Assembly (NCBI GenBank): GCA_940337035.1
Contig: CALNHX010003292.1
Location: forward strand, 1-64,000
Length of the DNA: 64,000 nt
Source: Agriotes lineatus
Lineage: Eukaryota > Arthropoda > Insecta > Coleoptera > Elateridae
Direction of reading: 5' to 3'
The notes under the pieces are model-generated. The model had not been told where the DNA came from. It did not search any database and saw only the letters and a list, made by a program, of their open reading frames with translations. A program made the translations under genes and the position numbers. Below are positions 19,696 through 32,619 of this stretch, piece after piece (the first letter of the stretch is position 1; each line of letters begins with the position of its first letter).

Positions 19696-22198
19696 TAAAC
19701 AAAACAATTCTCTATCAACACAAATAATATTTAATAATTTAACTTTAATGAATTGGAATGCTGATGGCATCAAAAGACAGCGCAGTATATTTATCGCTTT
19801 TTTAGCACGACACAATATAGACATAGCCCGCGTGTCAGAAACACACCTAATTAACACAGAAAACTTTAAAATACCAGGCTATAACATTTTTAGAAAAGAT
19901 CGAACAGGTAGGATAGCTTCGGGAGGGGTAGCAATTATGCCAAAAAGTAAACTGGAAATCCGATAAATTTATCCAGATAACCTTAATAGTCTAGAAGCAG
20001 TTACTGTGATAGTCAAAACAGAAAATAATTCCAAGATAAAAATAGCATGCATATACAAACAACCGAACCGGAGACTGGATGAAAATGATCTTCTATCTAT
20101 TTTTAATGACAACCAGCCAACAATGGCCATTGGAGATTTTAACTGCAAGAACACCTTTTGGGGCTGCAGAACCACCAACCCGAATGGAACAAGGCTAAAC
20201 AACTACAGCACATCCCATACGATTCAAATAGCAGCTCCGGGTCAGTACACGTACTACCCATACAGGACAGACCGACCTTCAGATATTCTAGATATTATTC
20301 TACTTAAGAATGCCACAAGACCCATTTATCAAAATGTCATGACAGAGTTAGATTCCGATCATCTGCCCGTCATAATTTCCTTGAATACTACCCTTCGACA
20401 AGAAGTTCCATTACCGAAACTTATCAATGAGAAAGTGGATTGGCAAACCTTCCAAAACGTATTGAACGGCCATATCAAATGTCCTTGCCAAATCCAAACA
20501 ACACAACAAATTGATGAAGAAAAAACACCCACCGTTGGCAATTTTACAAATAATAAAAGAAAATCACAGAATTAGAAGACTATGGCAAAATACCCGCCAG
20601 CAGCAATATAAAACACAACTAAATGGATTACTACGCCATGTAAAAACAGAACTAGACGAATACAGATTTAACTCCTACCAAAGCTACATCAACCCAATGA
20701 CCCTACAATGTGGCAAGCTACTAAGAAAATTCTTCGACAGCCCTAGCTAATTAGACCATTAAAAGAAGGGAACATAACATTTACAGCAGACGAAGAAATC
20801 TGCAATATATTTGCGGACCATTTTGAAGCTGTGTTTACTTCAGCACCAAATAATGCTAATACGTTTGATGACGAAGTAAGACAACATCTGCAACAACACG
20901 AACCTAATAGAGATGGTGAATTCAAACCAACATCGCCTAGATAAATTAAAAGACTAGCCATAAAACTTAAAGTGAAAAAAGCCCCAGAAAGCGACCTCAT
21001 ACCAAACATAATAATTAAAAATTTCACAACTAAAGCATATGCTTACTTAGCAACAGTTTTCAACGCCTGCATGCGACTTGGTTACTTCCCTGCTGCCTGG
21101 AGGCATGCAATCCTAGTATTTCAAAAACCTGGAAAAAATCGACACTCTCCAACGAGCTATCGACCAATCAGCTTGCTTCCAACATTATCGAAATTGCTAG
21201 AAAAAATAATAAACAGGCGTCTACTTCAAAACCTACATCTGCTTAACACACTCCCTCCGTTCTAATTTGGATTTAGATCCCAACACTCAACGACCTACCA
21301 GCTACAGAGAATAGTAGAATACATAGAAAAGGGCTATGAAAATAAAACATATACTACAGCAGCATTCCTGAATATAGCTAAGGCGTTTGACAGGGTCTGG
21401 ATAGAAGGCCTACTTTATAAACTCAAGCGTATCCACATACCAGATTACTTGATATATATTATTCGATCATTCCTCACACATCGCACATTCTCCGTTAGGA
21501 TCAATTCCACATACTCATCAGTTAGACCCATCCACGCGGGCGTTCCACAAGGATCCATATTAGGCCCAATACTATTCAATATCTACGTCCACGATATACC
21601 CCAAATAGGTAACGCAGCCATTGCTATGTATGCAGATGATACTGCGCTACTTACTCAGGGCAACGAACTATTGGAAGCCTCAAATGGTTTAGAAATCAGC
21701 CTAAACACAATATCAAGCTGGATGGAAAAATGGCAAATAAACCTTAACTCAACCAAATGCCAAGCTCAAGTGTTTACTTTACGACGCCTTGCAGATATAC
21801 CCAACCTTAAAATAAATAACGAAGAAATTCCATGGAACACGCAAAATAGTCCAGTTAAATATCTAGGGGTATATTTAGACCAACGACTAACCTGGGGATT
21901 CCACATTAACCAGAAATTGAATGAAAGCTACGCTAGACTAGCATTACTATATCCACTGATAAACAGGAAAAGTTGCTTACACATAGACTGCACAATGCTA
22001 ATCTATAAAGCAATAATTAGACCAGCGGCGATGTATGCATGCTGTGTATGGGGATCAGCTTTACCGACCCACATCCATAAAATACAAACCCTACAAAATA
22101 AGATCCTTCGAATAGCCACAAATTCTCCATGGTATATAAGAAACTGCCAACTACATGCTGAACTAACAATTGTGCAGGAGCAGCTCATTACACACTAG
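19685..22198 (+). pseudogene. Jockey ORF2, endonuclease and reverse transcriptase, inactivated
   Basis: The endonuclease starts with NLTLMNWNADGI and SETHL, continues with AIGDFN (about 20140) and ends with DSDHLPV (about 20350). The RT contains YRPISLLPTLSK (about 21155-21190), GVPQGSILGP (about 21539) and YADD (21629-21640), and a C-terminal WGSALPTHIHKIQ segment. Breaks: stop codons at 19964 and 21263, a frameshift near 20510-20575, then stop/frameshift around 20748 and a stop at 20941. The motif A catalytic Asp is replaced by Asn (FLNIAKAFDRV, codon 21371-21373), which should abolish polymerase activity on its own. Most of the protein otherwise reads cleanly, so the copy is not very old. 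Confidence 0.88.
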
Positions 22199-22427
22199 GA
22201 ATGAGACACATACATCAACGCCTGCAACGTAAAATGAAGCAAGATCTTCTTTCAACCGATGACAGTAGTGTAGTGACAAAACCAAAATTAATATAACAAT
22301 GAAACTAAATAGTGAATGGGTAAGCCGACAGGCAATCCCCAAGCGCCAAATAGTGTTAAATGTAAACAAGTTAACAGAACCATGTATAGCACTACGCTGC
22401 TGATCTGCTTAAATACTTAAAAAAAAG

Positions 22428-22438
22428 GTGAAAAGTTT
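22428..22438 (+). repeat. Target-site duplication, right copy
   Basis: GTGAAAAGTTT directly after the poly(A) run. The following bases resume the RTE reverse transcriptase at SLIYADD. Confidence 0.85.
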
Positions 22439-23264
22439 AATATATGCAGATGACACAGTCATAATGGCAGATACGGATAATAAATTACAAAAGCTAGTGA
22501 ATATATGGGTGGAGTAAATAGAGAAAATGAAAATGGAGGTCAACATTAAGAAAAATAAACCAATGTTAGTGAATCAGAACAAGAAGGGACAAAATAGAGA
22601 AGTAAAGTGCAAAGGTAGCAGTATGGAAAGAGTCTCAACATTTGAGTATTTAGGAACAATAATAACAGAGGATGGTCGAATAGAAGCAGAACTGAGGAAC
22701 AGAATAAAGAGAGGGAATAGGATCTACTATGCATTACATAGAACGATATTGGGAAAAAAGAGATAGACCAAAAGGTGAAATTGGTACATAACGCGATAAC
22801 AATACCGACAGTATTGTACGCCAGTGAAAATTGGACGATACAAACTAAACATGAGAGTATAATAACGGCCATAGAAATGAACCACTTGAGAAGGACAGCG
22901 GATAAGACAAAGTTTGATACAGTACAGAATGAGGAAATAAGAGAAACTTTACACAGGAACCAATAGTGAAGAAACTTAAAAAGAGACGGTCAACATGGTA
23001 CGACCATATATAACGAATGAAACCAGAGTGAATATGCATAAAAGTGTTCGAAGCAAGAAGGGTGAAGAAACGAAGAAAGGGAAGACCCAGGAAGAAGTGG
23101 ATAAGTCAAATCATTGATGTGAGAAAGGCAAGAGGAAAGACAGTAAATGAAATGAAAAGATTAGCAAGGACAGAAAAGAATGGAAGAATTGGGTTAAGGA
23201 GGACTGGGACGTCTAAATCCGACGCTGGAAGGCATAAGGACTAGAGCGAAGAAGAAGAAGTTTA

Positions 23265-24030
23265 TATAGACTTTTCGACTCGAAATAATTTCCCGAATTT
23301 ATATTTGAAGTTATCCTATCCACAGGGTATAAAATAACGTTAAAAACGTGCAGTTTAAATAAGAAAAAAGGTTTATATGAACATGGGTTCGAAATCCGCT
23401 AATTTGACATATCCACAAAATGTTCAATGATATTAGATGAAGTTGAAAAAAATTAAGAACCTCCAGAAAGTTTTTCATCAGTACCGCTTTAGAATCCAAA
23501 TGTTCATCAATTATTTACGACAGATCTGAATGTAAATAAGAAGACAAAATACAAAGTCGGCTAATAATTAATTGCACTTGATTTTAGTCTGGATTAAATG
23601 TAAAACGTTGTTTGAATTTCCTAGAAAATGATTTCCCTGCACTTTTGGATTTTATTATTGAAGTACCCTTGGAACAAAAGTAAGTCCATGTATTTTGCAT
23701 ACGATGTTACTACACTTCATTGTTTCAGAAATATCAAGGAATTACTTAAATCGAGTTTATAGGTGACCTTGATTATAGGTACCACTCCCTGTAACATCAA
23801 CCAATGAAGAACGGTAAAAATGCATAGTTACGCATGCACTAACTTTTGATAATGTACAGCAACGGTGTTAATCATATACCTCCTTGACTAATAACTGATA
23901 GTCAAATACGTCCACAAATATCGTGTTATCTGCTGATAGCAACCACGCTAACTGTGCTTTTAATATTTATAAATAAACTCTTCAAACGTTCTTTATTGAC
24001 TCGTGATATAATATAGCCGAATACAACTCG
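23265..24030. other. Anonymous AT-rich DNA
   Basis: No coding motif or inverted-repeat element was recognised downstream of the RTE relic. Confidence 0.3.
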
Positions 24031-24033
24031 TGT

Positions 24034-24133
24034 CTTCTTGATTATCACATCATTTCTGTTTCCACTCGATGTATTGTTTGAGGCGAAATAATGTATCTCG
24101 TGAAAAACAGAAATGATTAATTGATAATCAAGA
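24034..24133. repeat. Hairpin with ~35-bp arms
   Basis: TCTTGATTATCA...CATTTCTGTTT at 24034-24068 is answered by its complement at about 24093-24133 with small differences. The loop is about 25 bp. Flanks show no clear target duplication. Confidence 0.65.
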
Positions 24134-24139
24134 ACCCAC

Positions 24140-26359
24140 TAGTTGATAATGTTGTCCACTTAAAGCGAACTAAAAGGAAGTAAAATTAATTATGAGCCAA
24201 CTTTTGATTTTTCTTGATTCAGTGCACAGCAATCGTTATGTTTAGTTTGCTAGACAAGTATTGCTCTTAGTGATTCACAATACTTGTTTATGTAATAAAG
24301 CCTACATTTTTGAATATCTAAAATTGGCGAATATTTGCGACGTATCCCTGCAGAAACTATTCGTTCTGAACCTTACACCGATATTTCTCCGTGGTTCCTT
24401 AATTTATCAGAAGAACCACGTAGGCATGACAAATTCGACCACTTGCTGCCTTCAATGAATTTACAGTTGATAGTCTAAACCTCCCTGACTCAAATAGCAG
24501 CACTAAACCTATCCAAACTCCAAATTAAAGCTAGATGTCGAAATGGCAATGGAATTGTAAAATAGTTATTTAGACCACAAGTGTTAAAAGAGCAAATTTT
24601 TTTCACAAGTTTCACGAGTTTTCTATAAATTTTTTTAAAATTTAATTAAATATTTAAATCCAAGCCTATTTTGTATAGAATTTTATTTGCTTTCTTTTTA
24701 GTCAAGGGCGTTGGTCAGTTCTGGTAATTAAGGAAATCTCTTTATTTATTGAAATCTGTAATTTATGCACGTCAAAATAAAACTAAAAATTAATAAATGA
24801 ATAAAGAATTTGTTTCTAAAATCATTAATTCCTAAATTAACAGCAAAGTGTGACACTTCACACCGTGAAATTAATTTTAAAAACCTACTTTTTAAATGAA
24901 AAATTAAAAAATATGCATAGAAAGCATTTTAGAAAGGTTGAATTTTCATAAACCAAACAGGAAAAGTGTGAGGGCGAGGACTGTGAAGCGTTTATATATC
25001 CGATACCACATGGACGGAAAACTAAATAAAGTGTCTAAAACCACAACTATTTGTAACAACTGCCAATACTATGTGGACAAAATCAAGACAAATTATTACT
25101 AGTAACACGTGTATTTGTACTAACTATGGTTTGGGTTAAGAATACGTACCTTTTTTTGTGTTTATGTTCTCATCACTTAAATTAATAGTCATGAAACAAG
25201 TGGTTTTGTATTGTGGATACTAAATTGCCTCCTGTTGGTACGTTTTAGTATACGGCTTGGTATGCCGAGGGTTAATTCGCTAATTTTATCTCCAAACATT
25301 TACGTTACTGCTATTCGCGTTTTAGTTTTCTTCGATATTAACATTGGGAAAATGTAGTTTTCGAACTACTTCTGAATAGACTGTTAATGTTGTGAGAAAT
25401 ATACTCCAACCAGAATTTGATATATTTGAAATATTTCCTCATACATCAGTAATCTTAAGAAAACTTTTCATTTAAATAACAAAAATCTTACATCACATAG
25501 TTAGATAGAAATGCAAATAAAACATGATTTATATATCTGACTAGTCGTTTTCCCGCTCTCATAACTCAGTTATCTGATAATAACAAAGTGTACAGGATAC
25601 CGAATGGGAATGAGGATCTATTCATTGTTTTACAGGATTTATATACCGTCTAATAAATCAGTCTCTTGGCGAGTGACAAATTCCCTGCAATGGTCGGTCC
25701 TGTGTGAGAAATTTCCTGCAATGCTCGGTCCTGCAGGTCAACGCTCGCCACAGCAGGAAGCAGCTTTAAATTAACATTTTACTGAATGTCAACTCTTATA
25801 GATGGTTTTGCGCCCCATTGCATTCGGACAATATTTAGAAACTCGTGGCTATTTAGAAATAGCATTCGCGTAAAGTTTAGTTGCAAAGATCGCTAGAGCA
25901 GTTCGTGTTGTGGAAATAATGGATAAACCGGAATTTATGTTCGAAAATCAAATTAGGACACGATTTTACAGCTGGTTTACCGTGAATGAAATAAAGGACC
26001 AGTACAACTTTATGCTGGCTTTCGAGCTGCCTTACCTAATTTTAAGTTTTTCCTGCTTTTACTAAAATTGTTTACTTAAAAGTTTCAGAAAGTTTCTTTA
26101 CTTCACTACAGAATTTTGCACTAAATGGATTCACCCGATTAATAAAAATTGGTATAACTAGTTGCATTTATAATTAATGGTACAATCGACATTTTCGGAG
26201 TAATAGATATATCTTTGAAAAATCAATTATTTAAGATTATGAGTAACTATACCAGCGGTTAATAATACATTGTAATAACGTACGGTAGATATTAAAAAAA
26301 CTGAAACTTAAATACATTTTCTACAGTAAAATTAAAAAAACCTTCAAATCATTGAGTCT
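24140..26359. other. Anonymous AT-rich DNA
   Basis: Two similar 30-bp phrases (CCCTGCAATGGTCGGTCCTG and CCTGCAATGCTCGGTCCTGC, at about 25682 and 25716) form a small imperfect tandem repeat. No gene seen. Confidence 0.3.
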
Positions 26360-26649
26360 ATACAGGGTGATTTGCAAGGTATGGAAGAGACTGTAAGGGT
26401 AGCTAGAGGGGACCAAAGTAAAGTTTTTTTCTGTTAAACTTCCTACCTAAACCCAATAACAGGAAAACTACTGAAATTAAAGTTATATCAATTACCATAG
26501 TTTGTAACGAATGCTCATTAACTGATTTAACTTTAGCTTGCTATAACTTTCTTACTTGGTTTTGGTCAGAACTTTATAAGAGAAAAAACTTTATGGTGGT
26601 CTCCTCTAGCTTGAATTACATTCAAGGGTATTTATTCCATATCTGTATA
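26360..26649. mobile_element. MITE with long imperfect inverted arms
   Basis: The left arm, about 26360-26475 (TATACAGGGTGAT..GGTATGG), pairs with the reverse complement of about 26535-26649. Shared blocks include GCTAGAGG-GACCA and AAAGTTTTTT. TATACAG occurs at both edges. Non-coding. Confidence 0.6.
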
Positions 26650-26654
26650 TCTAT

Positions 26655-29600
26655 AAAACTAAAAAACCTAAATGTCAGAGTAAGTATTATCAAATTGGTT
26701 GCCAGTACTTTTGACAACCAAGAGCTCTAGATACAATGCCTTTAAATTTTAACAACTAAGCTGGTCCGAAAAAGTTTGTTATTGATAACCTCAGTATAAG
26801 TCATTCGAGTATTGAAATAATATCTGCACAATAGATAGGGCTAGACTTGAAAACTAATGCTATATTGCTTTAATGCATTGCTGGAAGAAGTCAGTGTAAA
26901 GCATCTCGCAGTAAAAAACATCATGCTGTATGCTACAAACTGACCTCAGCCTTAATATTTAATTTAATTTGTTCCGAGTTTGTTGCTTGATCTTTAGTAA
27001 TATGGGTGAGATTAAACGAAAAGACGTGAAAGTTAAGTACCTTCGTTGTTTAACTATTTCTATATTTGCTGTACTTGCTGAGATATTTGTGATCAAAATG
27101 TAAAACTTTATCAGTTATAATACATAATTTAAGACATCTGCAAGCAATCGAACTATTTTGGGAACCTCAAACGGAAGGCGACCATTGTGCTGGCTAGCTC
27201 AAACCTTCGGCAGCGAATGACGTGGATAAGGACTGTGCGGCGGTTGTTGAGGTTAAAAAACGCATATAATAATTTGGATACACAAACGGGCGCCAGTCGT
27301 TCACCATTACAAAAAACAGACCTAGCTAACAGTCGAAAACACACATACCTTTTGTGGCCTATCGCTTATTAATCCTATACTAAAAAATACAAGCAGGTAT
27401 GGTTGGGGTGAATAAAGCAGAATATAACGGTAATAAGGATAAAAGACGGTTTAATTATCGTCAAATATAATATTATTGAAATCAATACCAATAACAAAAT
27501 TAGGCCTGGTGTTACGAACATCTAGAAAGTATTTTACGCTCAAAATTAAAAAGGCAGGCAAATATACAGTTATCTTGGTGCCAACCACGAAAATAAATTG
27601 AAGCTGGGACTTAACGACGTCCAGAGGTTTATTTCAAACGAGCCAAAACTACGATGGATGCTAGTACTAACATTGTTACATAGCATAAAAAAGGTTTTAG
27701 CTCCAACACTGCGTCAGCTTAAATCTAGGGGCTCGCGACCGCTTCGTGAAATTGAGGAAACCGTCCTAGCTCGATACAAAAGCTCCTGCCTCAAACTGGA
27801 ATGTCTTCGGCAATCAAACGGAAAAACACCTCGTCACAGAGGTGGACAAAGGCAGACGACCTCAACGCGGTGACTTGTAACCACGTCGAGGGCAGCTGCC
27901 AGGGTCCTCAAGGTGTACCAGGCGTGCAAGGCGTGCCAGAACGCGCACGGGTCTAATCCCATATAAATTAGTACCGCAACTACTCGGAGAGAAGTAAACA
28001 TGTGCTCACTTAAGCTGGACGTTGGATTAATTGGCAAAAGGAAAAATCTCCGTTCTCACAAGGCCAAGTAATTTTTCAAGTCTGTTAGAAATTTGGAGTT
28101 GGCAAAGAGGTTTCAAATCCCTAGAAAGGCTCAGTAATCGAACTCATTGCTTGCTCTCTGAAAGCCAATACGGAAAAGGCCGTGATTTCAAGTTCGACTC
28201 AGCGTCGTTTTAAAACTCAGCATGAAGTTATTTCTGCTTCCACCAAAGTTCCGTAAGACTAGTGAAATCACTCAAAGTAGCAGACTTATATACGTTTAAA
28301 GAGAGAATTTGTGCTTATTACGCTGAAATTACAAAGGCCGCTGTACTATCTTCAGTTATATTGCAAAGCATCCTTTTTAGTACAGAATTCCATCGAATGG
28401 TAGTTGTTGTTTGGATCGATGACAGTTTCTTTGTCTTCTCATCGTGCCCTAATTGCCGAGTCGCCTAGTTTTCTAGCTTTTAAAAAATATTGTTATACGT
28501 TGAACGTATTTGAAGAAAAGTAGATTGATTTTTCTTTAACCACTTAACAGCGGTAGCGATAATAACGAATGATCAATTGACTGAGAAAATACGTTCTTAT
28601 CAATGGATAAATAAGAAAGTAATCATGCTTTGATTCAAAATACGAGAATCTTTCTGCAAATAAGTACCAGAAGATAATAAACGGCATAAAACCAAATTTC
28701 TAGAAAGTTCTTCTAGAACAACGCTACGTATACATACGATTAACCAGTTTTAAACTAATATGGTAAGATTTTAAGAGACTTGACCTGTTATGAAAATAGC
28801 GATCATATTCCTAGTACAGAGAAATACGTCGGTATACATGATCGGATAGGAAGAAATAGTCTTAAAATGAGCAAATGAGATGAAGAAACAATATAAAACA
28901 AAAATGAGATACATTTTACGATTGAAAGATAAATGCAGAAAACCAGAGAAGAATGTTGCAGAAAATTCAAAAAGTATATATTGTAATGATGCCCTTAACT
29001 ATATAAAAGCTTGAGTAAACATATAAGTAAATAGGGCTACCACAATTTACAAATTAAAAATAGTTTAAAAAAAAATTATGTGTGAATCTCAAGGGTTATC
29101 AAAATATAACTAATATTTGCAAAGTAAATGGTTTATTGCTCTTTCTATTCTATTCATCTGCAATCAATAAATTAAAGCTCCGGCCTAGCATGAGAAAAAC
29201 TCCTTTTCAAAGGGGTAGGTTCTACACCCAGTATTACAATTACTTTTGAGTAGGGCCTATTAACATATATGGTAATTGCTCGAATTTGTATCTGATAGCT
29301 TTAACCTTAAAATTGACTGTACACAAAGATGATCTGTTGGTATAAGAAAATATCGTAATTGAATTCAAACACCAAAAAAAAAAAATCCAGAATACAGCCT
29401 CAGGTAAATGCAATGCAAACAATATGACGTAATTTCCGGCTAACCTGGTTTTGTTTCAGTGACGGTCCAGATCATAAAATTAAATGACTCCTGATAAATC
29501 TTTGCAGCTGCGACCACGTTCGCGACCTCGTACATTGTTTAATATTGATGAAACCAAGATCTATTGGGCTTTCAGCATTCGCTTGCTTGTGAAATTTACT

Positions 29601-30848
29601 TTGCTAGGGCAGCTCCGATGTCGGCTCGCAGAATGAAGAGACGCTACGGCAATTACAAACTTGGTGACAGTTTCCGGCTACAAATGTCTGCACCTAGGCA
29701 CTCAGGATGGACTGCTCCAAGCGTACTACATAAAATTCTAGCTGCAGATGTCTCAACTATTCAAATTTGGCTTCGATGTTAACCGCTCTTGGGTGATCTT
29801 CGTATAGCTAATCCCTTTTCACTGGATTGTGTCACCACGACTAAAATCACACACACAGATACTCTGCAGACTCGTAAATATGAAAAACCACTTTTTGGCT
29901 CACGCAGCAGACTTTTTAATATGAAAATTTACAAAACACTTGGTGTACCTCTTGCACCCAGGACAAATTTTACAAGCTTCTTTAGTCATTAATAACAATT
30001 GAATGGCGTTTCCTAGCAACTCAGATTTACAATTGTTTTATGAAATTAGTTTTTATATAATGTTTTTATTTAAAAACTAAACTGTCTTTTTTTTGGAAAT
30101 TGGCAATCGTAACACTTTACTCTGCTTTTACAAAATTAGTTTTTAAATGCACTGTTTCACGTGTTTATAATTACGACTTCACAAATGTTGTCATCAAGCT
30201 TTCGTTAGCCTTGTCAAGCCCTGTGCAATCTTTGCCTTCTTGCACTGCTTTGCACCGTTTCTTTACTCATCAGCTGTCTTGCCGTTTGTTGGCGATATAA
30301 TTTTTAATACTAACGCTTATATAATAGTTGTAACTACACAAACCATCTCTGTCTTATGTTTAATTCACATTATTGTATTGAAGTAACCAAATCAAATCTG
30401 CCAGCAACATAAATTAATGTGCGCTTGCCATTCCGAACATCAATTATGAATAAAACGTTAAATCTAACCCTTTTGATTCTGTCTTCTCTAATGCTAACTT
30501 TTCTCAATCAAATTATAGTTGCTGCTAATCATATCGTGTGCATTTGTTAGTGTAAAATACTGACTTTATCTTGCAATAAACAAAACATTAATTCTGTGCT
30601 CACTTTCAATTATTCTTTCACTTTCGGGTTAGTTAGGCAACCAGACTTGCTGTGGGCAGTATAAAATAGTAGTTAGTAGTACCCACACCAAGAAGAACGA
30701 GACCAATACGTATATACGCAAAATAAGCTCTAATATCCGCATATAACAAGATACTATAAGTATTATCAGTAAAACGTAATATTACAAATAATATACATAA
30801 AAGCCAGTTCAGCTGAGTGCCGCAGTCGAATTAAGGAGGTCCTGAATT
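26655..30848. other. Unassigned DNA with isolated open frames
   Basis: Frames at 27187-27372, 27598-27873 (91 codons), 28262-28468 and 29564-29782 were examined. The 29564 frame (SMRRMKRRYG-like composition, with a possible IQIWLR end) and the GC-richer 27820-27960 tract might be eroded exons or element fragments. None shows a motif I can name. No splice-consistent gene model could be built. Confidence 0.25.
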
Positions 30849-30856
30849 GGGCATAC

Positions 30857-31045
30857 TAAGGTTACTATATCATAAAGGTACCGCCAACTGTGCAAACATA
30901 TATCTTTTGTCTCTTTTAATTTGGGGTTCCTGTCATTAGTGTCTCACTCTCACTCTCACTTTTTTACAATGTTCTGTCCTTTTTAATTTGGGGGAACAAA
31001 ATCTTGGAATGGAATGGCGGTACCTTTATATATTTAGTGACCTTA
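30857..31045. mobile_element. 189-bp hAT-type MITE with 8-bp target duplication
   Basis: Ends TAAGGTTACT and, inverted, TAAGGTCACT, extending to a ~30-bp repeat that includes AAAGGTACCGCCA. Flanked by GGGCATAC at 30849-30856 and 31046-31053. The interior contains a (CTCTCA)n-like tract and two TTTTAATTTGGGG copies. The 8-bp duplication fits hAT. Confidence 0.75.
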
Positions 31046-31053
31046 GGGCATAC

Positions 31054-31859
31054 TTCCTTCAGCGCCATCTAACGTTAGTGGCACCAACTTGGCTCTTATA
31101 GAATCTCCGCTGTAGCTTCCTTTGTACTTCATGTGTTAAAATAATAGAATTAATGTAGTCAAATCGTACAGCTATAGAACGCCTCTTTGTTCAGTTTAAT
31201 ACAAGAACTGCTCCAAATGACCAATAAAGGCATACCGAAGAATTTGTCTATGGTGTACGATGCAGAGGAAAGACTGGAACAGAATCCGAAAAGTAGATGC
31301 ACCAACCTGCCTAGAAGAAGGGTTCAAAGTGATAAGAGATGAAAGGCTAGACGTGCAGAATGACCCTTTCTCCTCCCGTATAATGTACAACGAAACATGT
31401 ATGCCATAATATAAGAAATAATTATGGCATGGATGAAATAAACAATATCGAAAAGAGAGCAATTAGATTTTAACTCGATGGATTAGAAAAAGCATGGCAA
31501 ACCTTAAAAAATGCGTAAAGCATTAGAATAATATAAAATTAACCAATGATCTATAAAGTTTTCCCCAAGAAAAATTAAGACCAATATACTAAATACAAAA
31601 TTATTATAGAATAGTTGCATACGAAACATCACCAAAAATATTTTAATAAAAGAGCAGCACTCATTTCGAAGAGGAATTTTTCCTTGCTACATAACGCGTT
31701 TGGTAAGGTAAAATACCAGAATATGTCAGAACTATGAGAAACCACAAGAGAAGAACGATTCTATATCACCTTATAGCCTAGATGTTACGAGGTAGAATCC
31801 AATGAAAATCTTAAAAACATTGTTAAACAAAATTTATTGAGGCAATGTCAAAAACAAAT
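31054..31859. other. Unassigned DNA
   Basis: Slightly coding-like plus-strand text at about 31230-31400 could not be assigned to a family. Confidence 0.25.
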
Positions 31860-32165
31860 ATGTCTTACTTCAATATCATCCCCGTTACGTTCTATGGACG
31901 TCCTAGACTGTTTTGTAGCTGCTTGAATACCCGAAGAAAAAAATGATTTTGGTCACATGCACAGTCACTCATGCACCGCCTGAACCTCATCATCATTGCT
32001 CTGAAATATATATTCCCACATAATGCCCCTTTAAATGGAACAAAGCCATGATCATCGCTTGGAGCGAGGCCGGGGAAATAAGGAGGATGTGGTGGGTACT
32101 CACTTGTTGGAGTGACAAACATGAATTTCCATGTTGTAGCTTCATTCAGCGATAAAGTCCGTTCC
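31860..32165 (-). pseudogene. Mariner-type transposase C-terminal relic
   Basis: The minus-strand frame reads HPPYFPGLAPSDDHGFVPFKGAL, a close counterpart of the mariner motif HPPYSPDLAPSDYHLF. After a frameshift near 31890 it continues SRTSIERNGDDIEV, the usual end. The catalytic Asp of the SPDLAP motif is Gly here. Only the last third survives. Confidence 0.75.
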
Positions 32166-32255
32166 AAAAAACTGTTAAGTGGCCTTGTGTCACACAGTAA
32201 TTTTTGAAAGTCATGTCGTAACTTATTTTATCTACTCCAGTGGGATAAGTAACGC

Positions 32256-32396
32256 ATTACGTCACTCATTTGACACTATTTCAGTTAGGTAATGAAACTC
32301 ATTACACCACTCAGTTATGTAATGGTTTCATTACGCAACTGAGTTGTGCAATGACTTCATTACGTAACTGAAATAGTGTCAAATAAATGACATAAT
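32256..32396. repeat. 141-bp near-perfect palindrome
   Basis: ATTTGACACTATTTCAGTTA at 32268-32287 matches the complement of 32365-32384. The two arms (about 32256-32320 and 32325-32396) are almost contiguous and contain repeated GTAATGA/TCATTAC units. A foldback element is likely. Confidence 0.7.
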
Positions 32397-32482
32397 GACA
32401 TTTGCCTACTAAAATATTTTCGAAAATGACAGATCTGACATGTCTCTTAATGCACTTTTCTCAATTTTAGGCAGTCGTAGAT

Positions 32483-32612
32483 AAAATTTTGTACAATACA
32501 TGTGTGATAATGCATCATTAATATACTTGTGTGCTTACATAACTCGTGCTACGCATTCGTTTGTAACTTACACACACGTATATTAATGATGCTGTTATCC
32601 CAGTTGTATAGT
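32483..32612. repeat. Dispersed inverted-repeat element, copy 1
   Basis: GTAGATAAAATTTTGTACAA followed by ATGCATCATTAATATAC, whose inverse appears at about 32575-32596. A related copy starts GTAGATAAAATATTGTACGA at 42990. Confidence 0.5.
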
Positions 32613-32619
32613 AAATAAC

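Larger units (their letters stand above)
18400..22427 (+). mobile_element. Full-length Jockey-type LINE inserted in the RTE relic
   Basis: Flanked by an 11-bp direct repeat GTGAAAAGTTT at 18389-18399 and 22428-22438. It contains a 5' UTR (18400-18588), gag-like ORF1, an ORF2 with endonuclease and reverse transcriptase, a short 3' UTR and an A-run ending at 22426. Disabling changes are few: two compensating frameshifts in ORF1, and about five stops or frameshifts in ORF2. It inserted after the surrounding RTE copy was already in place. Confidence 0.9.
17368..23262 (+). mobile_element. RTE-like LINE relic split by a Jockey insertion
   Basis: The left part (17368-18399) and right part (22428-23262) join in register once the Jockey insertion and one copy of its target duplication are removed. 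The left part carries the linker (KKSWHDFA, MEVWKDYFEQKF), DWEKNLIVPIYKKG, CDNYRAICLSS and the RT motif A region FLDIRLAFDTVE (about 18090-18120). The right part carries SLIYADDTVIMAD (YADD at 22443-22454), TFEYLGTIITEDGRI and a C-terminal RKGRPRKKW segment. Numerous stops and frameshifts mark it as old. It ends in GAAGAAGAAG near 23258. No endonuclease domain is present, so it is 5' truncated. Confidence 0.8.

Noticed and set aside
27598..27873. 91-codon plus-strand frame ending in a basic tail
   Set aside because: Looked like a possible exon in a GC-richer patch, but no motif and no convincing splice sites could be identified.
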